Below, piece by piece: positions 18,564 to 26,508 of a DNA stretch of 64,000 nucleotides. The DNA lies in the NCBI RefSeq assembly GCF_009749525.1, contig NZ_WOAC01000004.1, forward strand, positions 124,001 to 188,000. Reading direction: 5' to 3'. The notes under the pieces are model-generated. The model did not search any database. It was not told the DNA's origin and saw only the letters and a list, made by a program, of their open reading frames with translations. Made by a program: the position numbers and the translations under genes. The stretch comes from Mesorhizobium xinjiangense. Its GTDB lineage: Bacteria > Pseudomonadota > Alphaproteobacteria > Rhizobiales > Rhizobiaceae. Positions within the stretch are counted from its first letter, which is position 1. Each line of letters begins with the position of its first letter.

Positions 18564-19610
18564 ATGAGCGGAATTGGATTGCGGGGAATATGTGTTGCCG
18601 GCATGGTCTGGTCGCCGGTGGCGGCGCTGGCCCAGGAAAGCGTCTATCTGGACGACCGGTCCGACCCGGTGGCGCTGGTTGAATCCTACTATAACGCGAT
18701 CAACCGCAAGGAATTTGCCCGCGCCTGGGGCTATTTCGGCGAGGATAAGCCGGCTCCCGATTTCGATGCGTTCGCCGCCGGTTTCGAAGGCACGGACCGT
18801 GTCGATGTGCTGACTGGTGCCTATGGCGCCGAGGGTGCGGCGGGCAGCGTCTATTACACCATAGCCGTGGCCATCCGGGCCGTTGACGAGGATGGTACGG
18901 ATTCTGTCTTTGCCGGTTGCTACACGGCGCGGCTCGCCAATCCGCAGATCCAGTCGGATCCGTTCGAGCCGATGCATCTCGTCGAAGGCGCGCTGGAGCC
19001 GGCCGACACGTCGCTCCAGGAGGCCCTACCACCGCAATGCGGCGACTCTCCTCCCCTCACCGCCCTGGAACGCGACGCGCAAACCGCCGAGCGGCTGCTG
19101 CGTGCCGCCCATGGCGAGGAATGTTCCCGGACCCTTCCCGACGGAGCGGATGTCGAGCCTGAAAGCCATACGATCGCCTTTCGCTACGCCAGCGACGGTC
19201 CGGAAACGGCGGAGCGCAAGGCGCATTTGTTCCGTTTCTATTGCGGCGCGGGCGCCTACAACGAAAACCACGTCTACTATCTCGCAGACGAGGTGGGCGG
19301 GGTGCGCGAATTGCAGTTCGCCTCGCCCGAACTGGATATTCGCTACGAGAACGACAATCCCGAGGAGAAGGTCGACAGCATCCGCACCATCGGCTTCGAG
19401 ACCGGCCCCATGCTGGTCAATTCAGGCTACGATCCCGAGACCTACACCATCATGTCCCACAACAAATGGCGCGGCATCGGCGATGCTTCGTCGACCGGCA
19501 CCTGGCTCTTTCGAGACGGCCGCTTCACGCTCGTCCGCTACGATGTCGATGCGTCCTATGACGGCGAGATCAATCCCGAAACCGTGCTCGACTACAATTC
19601 AGGACCGTAG
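18564..19610 (+). CDS. Secreted DUF1176 domain protein
   Basis: Predicted periplasmic protein of 348 residues with a cleavable signal peptide ending near AALA-QES (residue 24). The C-terminal half (from about residue 215) carries the DUF1176 pattern: FYCGAGAYNENHVYYL, a TGPML...YDPETYTIMSHNKWRG stretch and the GRFTLVRYDVD strand. The first half, with VESYYNAINRKEFARAWGYF, resembles an NTF2-like or uncharacterised domain. Start ATG 18564 follows AGGAGG at eight bases. It converges on the DUF1330 gene with a 5-bp gap. Function is unknown. Confidence 0.75.
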   Translation: MSGIGLRGICVAGMVWSPVAALAQESVYLDDRSDPVALVESYYNAINRKEFARAWGYFGEDKPAPDFDAFAAGFEGTDRVDVLTGAYGAEGAAGSVYYTIAVAIRAVDEDGTDSVFAGCYTARLANPQIQSDPFEPMHLVEGALEPADTSLQEALPPQCGDSPPLTALERDAQTAERLLRAAHGEECSRTLPDGADVEPESHTIAFRYASDGPETAERKAHLFRFYCGAGAYNENHVYYLADEVGGVRELQFASPELDIRYENDNPEEKVDSIRTIGFETGPMLVNSGYDPETYTIMSHNKWRGIGDASSTGTWLFRDGRFTLVRYDVDASYDGEINPETVLDYNSGP

Positions 19611-19615
19611 CGGCA

Positions 19616-20038
19616 TCAATCACCGAACCCCTGCCCGGCCTCGCGCGGTTTCAGCCTGATCAGCCGCGAATCGAGCACGGCCGCCTGGCGATGCACCACG
19701 GCCTTTTGATAGTCCGGGTCCTTGACCATTTCGACGAAGGCGGCGCCGGAGGGATATTCGGCGATGAAGCAGCGATCCCAGCGCTCTTCATCGGGTCCGA
19801 TCAGCATCAGGCGATAATCGCCCGACCAGGCGATGCGTCCACCCACGCGGCGGAAGATCGGTCCGCTCTCGCGGCCATAGGCTGCGTAGGCCTGCCAGCC
19901 GGTCGCCTCGCGGCCGTCCGGATAGGCGGCCTTGTCGCGAAAGCGGACCAGGTTGAGCATGTGGATCGGCCCTTCCTCGGCCAATCCGCGAAATGCGCCG
20001 AACATTTCGCGGGTGGGATCGACATATTCCTCGCCCAT
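19616..20038 (-). CDS. DUF1330 domain protein
   Basis: Small cytoplasmic protein of 140 residues with the alpha/beta-barrel (dimeric ferredoxin-like) DUF1330 pattern: GPIHMLNLVRFRDKAAYPDG, then CFIAEYPSGAAFVEMVKDPDYQKAVVHRQAAVLDSRLI. The ribosome-binding site GAGGAGG sits seven bases before the ATG at 20038. It is 27 bp downstream of a lipoprotein hydrolase gene on the same strand and may be the last gene of the molybdenum-enzyme accessory operon, but nothing links it functionally. Confidence 0.8.
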   Translation of the reverse strand: MGEEYVDPTREMFGAFRGLAEEGPIHMLNLVRFRDKAAYPDGREATGWQAYAAYGRESGPIFRRVGGRIAWSGDYRLMLIGPDEERWDRCFIAEYPSGAAFVEMVKDPDYQKAVVHRQAAVLDSRLIRLKPREAGQGFGD

Positions 20039-20065
20039 GCAAACGCCTCCTCACTTGTTTCGGTA

Positions 20066-20950
20066 TCATCGCTGCGACAGCATCCAGTTCAAGGTTTCGC
20101 GCCAGTCCGTCATGCGGATGGGCGTGCCATGGCTGCCGGTCTCGAAGCGCACGAAACGGATCGGATAGCCGGGCGCGTGGCGCCGAACAGTGTCGAAGAA
20201 TGCCCGCTGCCGGTCGATCGGAAAGACGCTGTCGCGGCTGCCATGCGCCACGAGAACGGGCACCCGGCGACGAAAGGCCGGACTGGCCAAGAAGCGTTCG
20301 TCCCGGTCGGAGCCGAGCAGGATCAGCCCGCCCAGCCTTTCGACCACTTGGCTGCCGCCGGCCATGCGCCAGCACAAAATGCCGCCCATCGAACCGCATG
20401 CGATGAAGACCGGTGCATCGGACGACGTGCGGCCATAATATGCAATCAGCCGGGAGACCGCGGCGGCCCCGCCCGCGCCGAAATCGGGGAGATCGATCGT
20501 CAGGTAGAGCCCGCCATTTCTTGCCATCAGGTTTTTGATGCGGTTGAAATTGCCGCCGAAGGTGAAATCGTTTGCGCCCTGCATCCGATTGCCGCCCTGG
20601 CCGTGCAGATAGATGGTGATGATGCGCGCGCCATCGGTGCGCCCGACCGCGATGTGGCGAATGCCGTCCACGACGAGATCCTGCTGGCTGCGGCGCACGC
20701 CGAGATCGACATAGGCGGCCTGCACGCGCCGTTCGGGCACCGCGTCGCGCCGGTTGATGTCGCGCAACTCCCGATAATCGACGGCAATCGCGGCGCCGTC
20801 GTCCGTGCTCGACAAAATGCCCGGATAGCCGAAGAGCCGATCCTTGTATGGCTTCAGTTCCACAGCGTCGGCCCATCCCGTCCCGCAGGCCGCGATCAGG
20901 ATCGCCGCCGGCAAGACCAGCAATCGCGCAAGGGACGTGACAGGGATCAT
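20066..20950 (-). CDS. Exported alpha/beta hydrolase, probable lipoprotein
   Basis: Protein of 294 residues beginning with a signal sequence and lipobox-like IAAC (Cys22), followed by an alpha/beta hydrolase fold. The oxyanion-type strand IITIYLHGQGGN, the nucleophile elbow ACGSMGGILCW, an acid-loop region (VLVAHGSRDSVFP) and the late histidine in FETGSHGTPIRM are in the right order. The substrate is unknown. Its ATG overlaps the stop of the molybdopterin-binding/MobA-like gene by 4 bp (ATGA), so it is co-translated with the molybdenum-enzyme maturation set, an unexpected partner. Confidence 0.7.
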   Translation of the reverse strand: MIPVTSLARLLVLPAAILIAACGTGWADAVELKPYKDRLFGYPGILSSTDDGAAIAVDYRELRDINRRDAVPERRVQAAYVDLGVRRSQQDLVVDGIRHIAVGRTDGARIITIYLHGQGGNRMQGANDFTFGGNFNRIKNLMARNGGLYLTIDLPDFGAGGAAAVSRLIAYYGRTSSDAPVFIACGSMGGILCWRMAGGSQVVERLGGLILLGSDRDERFLASPAFRRRVPVLVAHGSRDSVFPIDRQRAFFDTVRRHAPGYPIRFVRFETGSHGTPIRMTDWRETLNWMLSQR

Positions 20951-22581
20951 CCCGAACGATCAGCCGCGCCAGCGGCCTCGAGGGAGCCACCTGCAGCGTG
21001 CAAGGCGTCGGGTGTGTCGACATCCATCGTCGCCGCCCGGCCGATCTCGACATCCACGACCTCGACGCTGCCGTTTTCGACGATATGGCGCGCCCCGGTA
21101 TCGCCTTCGAGCGCCGACACCGCGCCAAACAGCGAGCGCGGCAGGATCACCGGATTGCCGCGCTTTCCGCCATGGGTTGCCCGCACGACCACACGCCCGC
21201 CATGCGCGTGAAAGGCGGCGATCAGGCGGTTCAGGTCCGGTGTCGTCAGGTCCGGCATGTCGGCCAGCACGACCATCGCCCCGGCAGCGGCCGCCGGAAG
21301 TGCCTGAATGCCGGCTTTGAGAGAGGTTGAAAGTCCAGCCGCATAATCATGATTTTCAATGACAATCACTTCGATACCATTGAGGGCATCGGTGATTCTT
21401 TCGCCCTGGTGGCCGATCACCACGCTGGTCGAGGCGGCGTCGGAGGCAACGACGCGTGCGGCGGTTCGCCTGACAAGCGGCACGCCGTCGAAGCGCGCCA
21501 GGAGCTTGTTCGGGCCGCCCATGCGCCGCGACTGTCCGGCAGCCAGCACGACTGCATGAACCTCTGTGTGGCGTGCGCGCGCAGCCGTTTCGCGCGGCTG
21601 CGGGCGTTCGGCGATTTCCATCAAAAGACCGCCGACACCCATTGCGGCGATGTCGCGCCCGCTTACCGGCAGATCGGCCATCAGCCGGTCGAGCACCCAG
21701 TCGAAGCCGTTTTCCCGCGGACTGCGGGCGCAGCCGGGCGCACCGAGAACGGGCTTATCGCCCAGTCGACCGAGCACCAGCAGATTGCCCGGATCGACCG
21801 GCATGCCGAAGCGTTCAACGATGCCATCGACCTTGCGGATGGCTGCGGGAATTACGTCGTCCGGATCGCTGACCGCGGATGCCCCGAAAATCAGGAGCAG
21901 GTCGCATGTCGGCGCGGCCTCGCCGATCGCTTGGGCAAGCGTGTCCTCGTCATGCGGTGGCCTGTGCTCGCCCGCCAGCACGCTGCCCGACCGCGCCAGG
22001 CGTTCTTCTGTTATGCGGCGTGTCTTGTCGAGCACGCTCGCCTTGATGCCCGGCAGCGCCGTCTGGATGAGTGCGACGCGACGCGGCCGATAGGGTTGGA
22101 CACCGAACGCACGGCCGCCGGCGCATCGTTCGACGGCCGCTTCGACCAGCCCCTTCTGCACGGCGAACGGGATGATCTTGACCGTCGCAATCATGCGGCC
22201 GGCCTCGACCGGTTCGAATTCACCGAGCGTGGCCAGTGTGATTGCCGGATCGACGGCGTTGATGGCGTCGACCATGGCTCGATCGACGGTGAAAACGCCG
22301 GCGGCCAAGGCATGGATATTGACGCGGCCGGTTGCGGCAGGCTTGACCTCGACATTCTCGCTGCCGAGTGCGGCCGCGATCCGGGCCGCCGCCTCATCCT
22401 CGCCAATGTCATCGGGGCCCAGAACTGCGGCCGTGACCTGTTCAATGCCCGCCTCGCACAGTTCGGCGATATCGGCGGCGGTCAGGCGATGCCCCTTCTT
22501 GAATTTGCGGCGCCCGGCCATGACGGCGTGCGCCACGGTGGCACCCTGTGCCTCGGCTGTTGGAACGGGTCCGAACTTCAC
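20947..22581 (-). CDS. Molybdopterin-binding / MobA-like nucleotidyltransferase fusion
   Basis: Protein of 544 residues with two parts. Residues 1 to about 335 resemble the MoeA/MogA-type molybdopterin-binding fold (LLIFGASAVSDPDDVIPAA, and GAPGCARSPRENGFDW). Residues about 345-530 form a MobA/MocA-type nucleotidyltransferase with VVLAAGQSRRMGGPNKLL and a later VVLADMPDLTTPDLN. The fusion suggests that cofactor handling and CTP (or GTP) addition occur in one polypeptide. Start GTG at 22581 overlaps the stop of the XdhC gene by 4 bp. Context (XdhC, VWA, MoxR) points to making molybdopterin cytosine dinucleotide for xanthine-oxidase-family enzymes. Confidence 0.85.
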   Translation of the reverse strand: MKFGPVPTAEAQGATVAHAVMAGRRKFKKGHRLTAADIAELCEAGIEQVTAAVLGPDDIGEDEAAARIAAALGSENVEVKPAATGRVNIHALAAGVFTVDRAMVDAINAVDPAITLATLGEFEPVEAGRMIATVKIIPFAVQKGLVEAAVERCAGGRAFGVQPYRPRRVALIQTALPGIKASVLDKTRRITEERLARSGSVLAGEHRPPHDEDTLAQAIGEAAPTCDLLLIFGASAVSDPDDVIPAAIRKVDGIVERFGMPVDPGNLLVLGRLGDKPVLGAPGCARSPRENGFDWVLDRLMADLPVSGRDIAAMGVGGLLMEIAERPQPRETAARARHTEVHAVVLAAGQSRRMGGPNKLLARFDGVPLVRRTAARVVASDAASTSVVIGHQGERITDALNGIEVIVIENHDYAAGLSTSLKAGIQALPAAAAGAMVVLADMPDLTTPDLNRLIAAFHAHGGRVVVRATHGGKRGNPVILPRSLFGAVSALEGDTGARHIVENGSVEVVDVEIGRAATMDVDTPDALHAAGGSLEAAGAADRSG

Positions 22582-23288
22582 GCCGCCTTGCCTTCCCTCT
22601 TGTCGGCGAGCCCCCGCCTGCGAAATGCCGCAATGATTTCGGCCAGCACGGCGACGGCGATTTCGGCCGGGCTTGCCGCGCCGATATCGACGCCGATGGG
22701 CGCATGGATGCGGGCGAGCATATCTTCTGACAGGCCGGCCGCGGTCAGGCGGTCGAGGCGCTTGGCGTGGGTCTTTCGGCTGCCCAGAGCTCCGACATAG
22801 AAGCAGCCCGTTTGCAGGGCCGAAACAAGCGCCGGATCATCGATCTTCGGATCATGGGTCAGCGCGGCGACCGCCGTATAGGGATCGAACGGATGTTTTT
22901 CGAGGACGTCCTGCGGCCATTCGGCCAACAGCGGCACGTCCGGGAAACGCTCCGGTGTGGCGAAGGCCGTGCGCGGATCGATGATCTCTACGTCGAAGCC
23001 CGCGATCTTGGCCATCGGCGTCAGAGCCTGGCTGATATGAACAGCCCCAATGACGACGAGGCGCGGTGGCGGCAGATGGACATTGAGGAAAAACTGGGTG
23101 CCGTCCGCCTCGACGAGGCCCGAACGCCCCGAACGCAAACCCGCCGCCACCGCCTGGCCAAGCGCTCCGGCCACTTCGTCGCCCTCGCAAATGACCCGGT
23201 CTCGGCCGTCATCGAGATTGGTGACGAGCACGGCCGCACGGCGGGCCTCGCGCTCGGCGTTGAGCTTTTTCAGGCTATGGGGATCCAT
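22578..23288 (-). CDS. XdhC family protein (C-terminal Rossmann domain form)
   Basis: Accessory protein of 236 residues that helps insert a sulfurated molybdenum cofactor into xanthine-oxidase-family enzymes. The XdhC Rossmann domain is clear: LVVIGAVHISQALTPMAKIAGFDVEIIDPR, ALTHDPKIDDPAL, YVGALGSRKTHAKR and a terminal HAPIGVDIGAASPAEIAVAVLAEI. The N-terminal XdhC/CoxI domain is missing here but supplied by the separate upstream gene (23298-23636), so the usual single protein is split in two. Start ATG 23288, 9 bp after that gene's stop. Confidence 0.88.
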   Translation of the reverse strand: MDPHSLKKLNAEREARRAAVLVTNLDDGRDRVICEGDEVAGALGQAVAAGLRSGRSGLVEADGTQFFLNVHLPPPRLVVIGAVHISQALTPMAKIAGFDVEIIDPRTAFATPERFPDVPLLAEWPQDVLEKHPFDPYTAVAALTHDPKIDDPALVSALQTGCFYVGALGSRKTHAKRLDRLTAAGLSEDMLARIHAPIGVDIGAASPAEIAVAVLAEIIAAFRRRGLADKREGKAA

Positions 23289-23297
23289 CCTCGTGCC

Positions 23298-23636
23298 TCA
23301 GCCCAGCCGTTCGACATAGACCTTGATCCGGCCGCCGCAGGAAAGTCCGACCTCCCAGGCAGTCTCGTCGGCCACGCCGAATTCGAGCATGGTCGCCTTG
23401 CCGCTGTCGAGCACGTCCATCGCTTCGGCCACGACCGCACCCTCGACACAGCCGCCGGACACCGAACCCTCGAAATTGCCTTCCGTATCGATGACCAGAT
23501 GGCTGCCAACAGGCCGCGGCGCCGAGCCCCAGGTCTCCATCACCGTGGCGACGGCGACGTCCTTGCCGTCCTTCATCCAGGCTTCCGCGATCAACAACGG
23601 ATCACGATTTTCGTCGAGATTGGCCACATGCATCAT
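23298..23636 (-). CDS. XdhC/CoxI N-terminal-domain protein
   Basis: Small protein of 112 residues matching only the N-terminal XdhC/CoxI domain: VAVATVMETWGSAPRPVGSHLVI, then GNFEGSVSGGCVEGAVVAEA and GLSCGGRIKVYVE, with the conserved SGGC cysteine and the later SCGG cysteine. These cysteines bind or sulfurate the molybdenum cofactor in characterised relatives. The start at ATG 23636 follows AGGAGGAGCGC. Together with the next gene it forms a two-piece XdhC. The gene follows the VWA gene with a 23-bp gap. Confidence 0.85.
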   Translation of the reverse strand: MMHVANLDENRDPLLIAEAWMKDGKDVAVATVMETWGSAPRPVGSHLVIDTEGNFEGSVSGGCVEGAVVAEAMDVLDSGKATMLEFGVADETAWEVGLSCGGRIKVYVERLG

Positions 23637-23659
23637 GCGCTCCTCCTGATCGAATATGG

Positions 23660-24910
23660 TCACGCCGCAACCCGATTGCCAAGGTCCATATGGATGCGCG
23701 GATCGGCGTCGCGCGAGCGGCCGGCCGACAGCGACGCGCAGAGATCGGACAGGGAATCGAGCGTGTGGACGGGGCGGAATTCGTCGACATGCGGCAGCAT
23801 GGCGCGCACCCCGCGCGCCCGCGCCTCGAATCCGTCGAAGCGCAGCAAGGGGTTGAGCCAGATCAGCCGGCGGCACGATTTGTGCAAGCGATCCATTTCG
23901 CGCTGCAACCCCGCCACGTCATCGCGCTCGAGGCCGTCGGTAATCAACAGCACGACGGCACCCTGCCCCAATACGCGGCGCGACCAGAGCCGGTTGAATT
24001 CATGCAGCGCCTCGCCGATGCGCGTTCCACCCGACCAGTCCTCCACCGCGCGCGAACATTCCGCCAGCGCTTCGTCGGGATCGCGGTGGCGCATCTGCCG
24101 CGTCAGGTTGGTGAGCCGGGTCCCGAAGACGAAGGTGTGCACGCGGCGGCGCTTTTCCGTCAGTGCGTGCAGGAAGTGCAGAAAGATGCGCGTGTACTGG
24201 CTCATCGAGCCGGAAATGTCGGCAAGCACGACCAAGGGTGGGTGAACGGTACGCACCGATCTGAACTTCGGCACGATCAGATCGCCGCCGGTGCGCATGG
24301 CACCCTTGAGCATGGCGCGCGGGTCGGCGCGCCGCCCGTGCGGATCGGGCCGAAACCGCCGGGTCGCGATAAGGTCCACCGGCAGCTTCAAACCGGCGAT
24401 GGCGCGCTTGGCCTCGGCGATCTCGCGCGCCGTCATCTGGGCGAAATCCTTCTGCCTCAGGATTTCGTTGCCCGAGACGGTAAAGCGCGCATCGACCTCG
24501 ACCTCCGGCATTTCGCGTTTCTGGCGGTCCTTCTCGTGCCCGTCGAACAGGGCGCTCGCCACGCGCTGCTCGGCCGCACGCTGGCTGGCCTTTTCGCGTC
24601 TGTCGGGTGCGATGGGTGAGAACATCGCCAGCATCTTCTCGATCAGCTCGCGCGATTTCCAGAACAGCCGGAACGCCTCGTCGAACACGGCATGGTCTTC
24701 ATGGCGCGTAACGAGCACGGAATGGAGCACCCAGTAGAAATCCTCGCGCGTGCCGATGCCGGCAGCCAGCACCGCCTCGATCGCATCCTTGATCGAGGCC
24801 GGGCCGACACGCATGCCGGCCTTGCGCAGCGCACGGCCGAAATAGACGATGTTGTCGGCAATGCGCCCGTCGGCATCGGCGGTTTTCGGGAGGGAGGGAT
24901 TGATCGGCAT
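23660..24910 (-). CDS. VWA domain protein, CoxE-like
   Basis: Protein of 416 residues with a von Willebrand A domain in its second half. The MIDAS motif DISGSMSQ is near residue 235, with later TRIGEALHEF and LLITDGLERDD supplying the other metal contacts. The N-terminal half is helical. In Oligotropha the pair CoxD (AAA+ MoxR-type) and CoxE (VWA) is needed for maturing the CuMo centre of CO dehydrogenase. Here it is directly downstream of the MoxR gene with a 6-bp gap, so the ATPase/VWA pair is conserved. The target enzyme is not in the window. Confidence 0.87.
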   Translation of the reverse strand: MPINPSLPKTADADGRIADNIVYFGRALRKAGMRVGPASIKDAIEAVLAAGIGTREDFYWVLHSVLVTRHEDHAVFDEAFRLFWKSRELIEKMLAMFSPIAPDRREKASQRAAEQRVASALFDGHEKDRQKREMPEVEVDARFTVSGNEILRQKDFAQMTAREIAEAKRAIAGLKLPVDLIATRRFRPDPHGRRADPRAMLKGAMRTGGDLIVPKFRSVRTVHPPLVVLADISGSMSQYTRIFLHFLHALTEKRRRVHTFVFGTRLTNLTRQMRHRDPDEALAECSRAVEDWSGGTRIGEALHEFNRLWSRRVLGQGAVVLLITDGLERDDVAGLQREMDRLHKSCRRLIWLNPLLRFDGFEARARGVRAMLPHVDEFRPVHTLDSLSDLCASLSAGRSRDADPRIHMDLGNRVAA

Positions 24911-24916
24911 CGATGC

Positions 24917-25843
24917 CTACCCTTCTGCCAGTTCAGCCTTCACCTCCTTGAGAAGGCGACGGCCTTCGCCCTCGTCAATGCGGGCGATGTCGTCTTGATA
25001 TTTCAGCAGCACGCCCAACGTATCGGAGATGGTTTCGGGATCGAGCGCGATCTTGTCGAGCTCGGTCAGCGCGCTGGCCCAGTCGATCGTTTCGGCGACG
25101 CCGGGCGATTTGAACAGGTCGAGTTCGCGCAGTCTCTGGATGAAGCGCACCACCTCGTCCGACAGGCGCTGGTTGGCATGCGGCACCTTGCGCCGCACGA
25201 TTTCCAGTTCGCGCGCCGCATCGGGATAGTCGACCCAGTGATAAAGGCAGCGGCGCTTCAGCGCGTCGTGGATCTCGCGCGTCCGGTTGGTCGTGATGAC
25301 GATGATCGGCGGCTCCTCGGCGCTGATCGTGCCAAGCTCCGGCACCGTGACCTGAAAATCTGAAAGGATTTCGAGCAGGAAGGCCTCGAACGCCTCGTCG
25401 GTGCGGTCGAGCTCGTCGATAAGCAGCACCGGGGCCTTGCCGTCGCGCCCGGAAAGCGCGTCGAGGATCGGCCGGCGGATCAGGTATTTTTCGGAAAAGA
25501 CGTTGCGCTCCATCGCCTTGCGGTCGGAAACGCCGGTCGCCTCCTCCATGCGGATCTCGACCATCTGCGCCGCATAGTTCCATTCGTAGACGGCCGAGGA
25601 GACGTCGAGCCCTTCATAACATTGCAGGCGAATGAGACGGCGGTCGAGCGCCTGGGCCAGCACCTTGGCGATCTCGGTCTTGCCGACGCCGGCCTCGCCT
25701 TCCAGGAAGAGCGGACGCTGCATGCGCAGGCTCAGGAAGAGAACGGTGGCCAGAGCGCGGTCGGCGACATAGTCGGCGCCCTCGAGCAGGGCCAGCGTCT
25801 CGTCGATCGACTGCGGCAGGCCGTTCCCGGTTTTGCGGTTCAT
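24917..25843 (-). CDS. MoxR-type AAA+ ATPase, CoxD-like
   Basis: ATPase of 308 residues. Walker A GEAGVGKT lies near residue 45 and Walker B LLIDELDR near 111; ITTNRTREIHDALKRRC carries sensor 1 and the arginine finger. Such ATPases work with a VWA partner to remodel metalloenzyme precursors. Start ATG 25843 is chosen because of GGAG six bases upstream; a longer frame runs back into the flavin reductase gene. It is the first gene of an apparent minus-strand operon with the VWA, XdhC pair, MobA-like fusion and hydrolase genes. Confidence 0.88.
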   Translation of the reverse strand: MNRKTGNGLPQSIDETLALLEGADYVADRALATVLFLSLRMQRPLFLEGEAGVGKTEIAKVLAQALDRRLIRLQCYEGLDVSSAVYEWNYAAQMVEIRMEEATGVSDRKAMERNVFSEKYLIRRPILDALSGRDGKAPVLLIDELDRTDEAFEAFLLEILSDFQVTVPELGTISAEEPPIIVITTNRTREIHDALKRRCLYHWVDYPDAARELEIVRRKVPHANQRLSDEVVRFIQRLRELDLFKSPGVAETIDWASALTELDKIALDPETISDTLGVLLKYQDDIARIDEGEGRRLLKEVKAELAEG

Positions 25844-25863
25844 TGTCTCTCCAGACATGGGCC

Positions 25864-26364
25864 TCAAGACTTGAGCGTGCGATAGGCCCTGTTGAAATAG
25901 ATGAGCGGGTCGAGCGTATCCCCGACATTGAGGCCTGTCACCTTGCCGATGAGGATCCGGTGCGTGGCCAGGTCCTTGGCTTCGATGAGCTCGCAATCGA
26001 ACACCGCCATGCCATTGACCAATGCGGGAGCGCCCGTCGTCAGCAATTCCCAATCGGCGGCGGCAAAGCGGTCGTCCTGCGCCAGGCCGGTCAATCCCGA
26101 AAAATGCGAGGCGAGCGGTTCCTGGTCCGCCGAAAGCGTGTTGAGTGCGAAAACGCCGTTCTCGACGAAACAATCATTGGCGCGGTTCTCGCGGTTGAGG
26201 CAAACCAGCGCGGTCGCCGGATTGTCGGAGACGGAACACGCGGCAATGGCTGTAACGCCGCGCCGACCGGCCGGCCCGTCGGTGGTGACGATATGGACGG
26301 CGCCTGAAAAATTCGCCATCGCATCGCGATAATGTTTGGGTTCGATCTGGCTCTTCTTCAGCAA
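25864..26364 (-). CDS. Flavin reductase family protein
   Basis: Protein of 166 residues with the FMN-binding split-barrel pattern of the HpaC/RutF reductases: AMANFSGAVHIVTTDGPAGRRGVTAIAACSVSDNPATALVCLNR, and a late LIGKVTGLN...PLIYFNRAYR. It would supply reduced flavin to a monooxygenase partner. No such partner is adjacent. It lies 20 bp upstream of the MoxR gene on the same strand, so it may lead the same operon. Start ATG 26364; divergent from the solute-binding protein gene. Confidence 0.85.
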   Translation of the reverse strand: MLKKSQIEPKHYRDAMANFSGAVHIVTTDGPAGRRGVTAIAACSVSDNPATALVCLNRENRANDCFVENGVFALNTLSADQEPLASHFSGLTGLAQDDRFAAADWELLTTGAPALVNGMAVFDCELIEAKDLATHRILIGKVTGLNVGDTLDPLIYFNRAYRTLKS

Positions 26365-26508
26365 TTGAATTGTTCCTTGCGGCGCGTGGCCGAAATATAG
26401 GGATACTGGGCAGCGTCACAAGCAGCCTGACAAGCATGTTGCGCCGCCCGGTCCGCTTGTTTACCTGTTTGCCAGACCTTTGCACATGGTTTCAGGCCCA
26501 AAACGCGC

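Noticed and set aside
19691-21211. Plus-strand frame of about 500 codons across the DUF1330 and hydrolase genes
   Set aside because: It covers three real minus-strand genes and their gaps and shows no family features.
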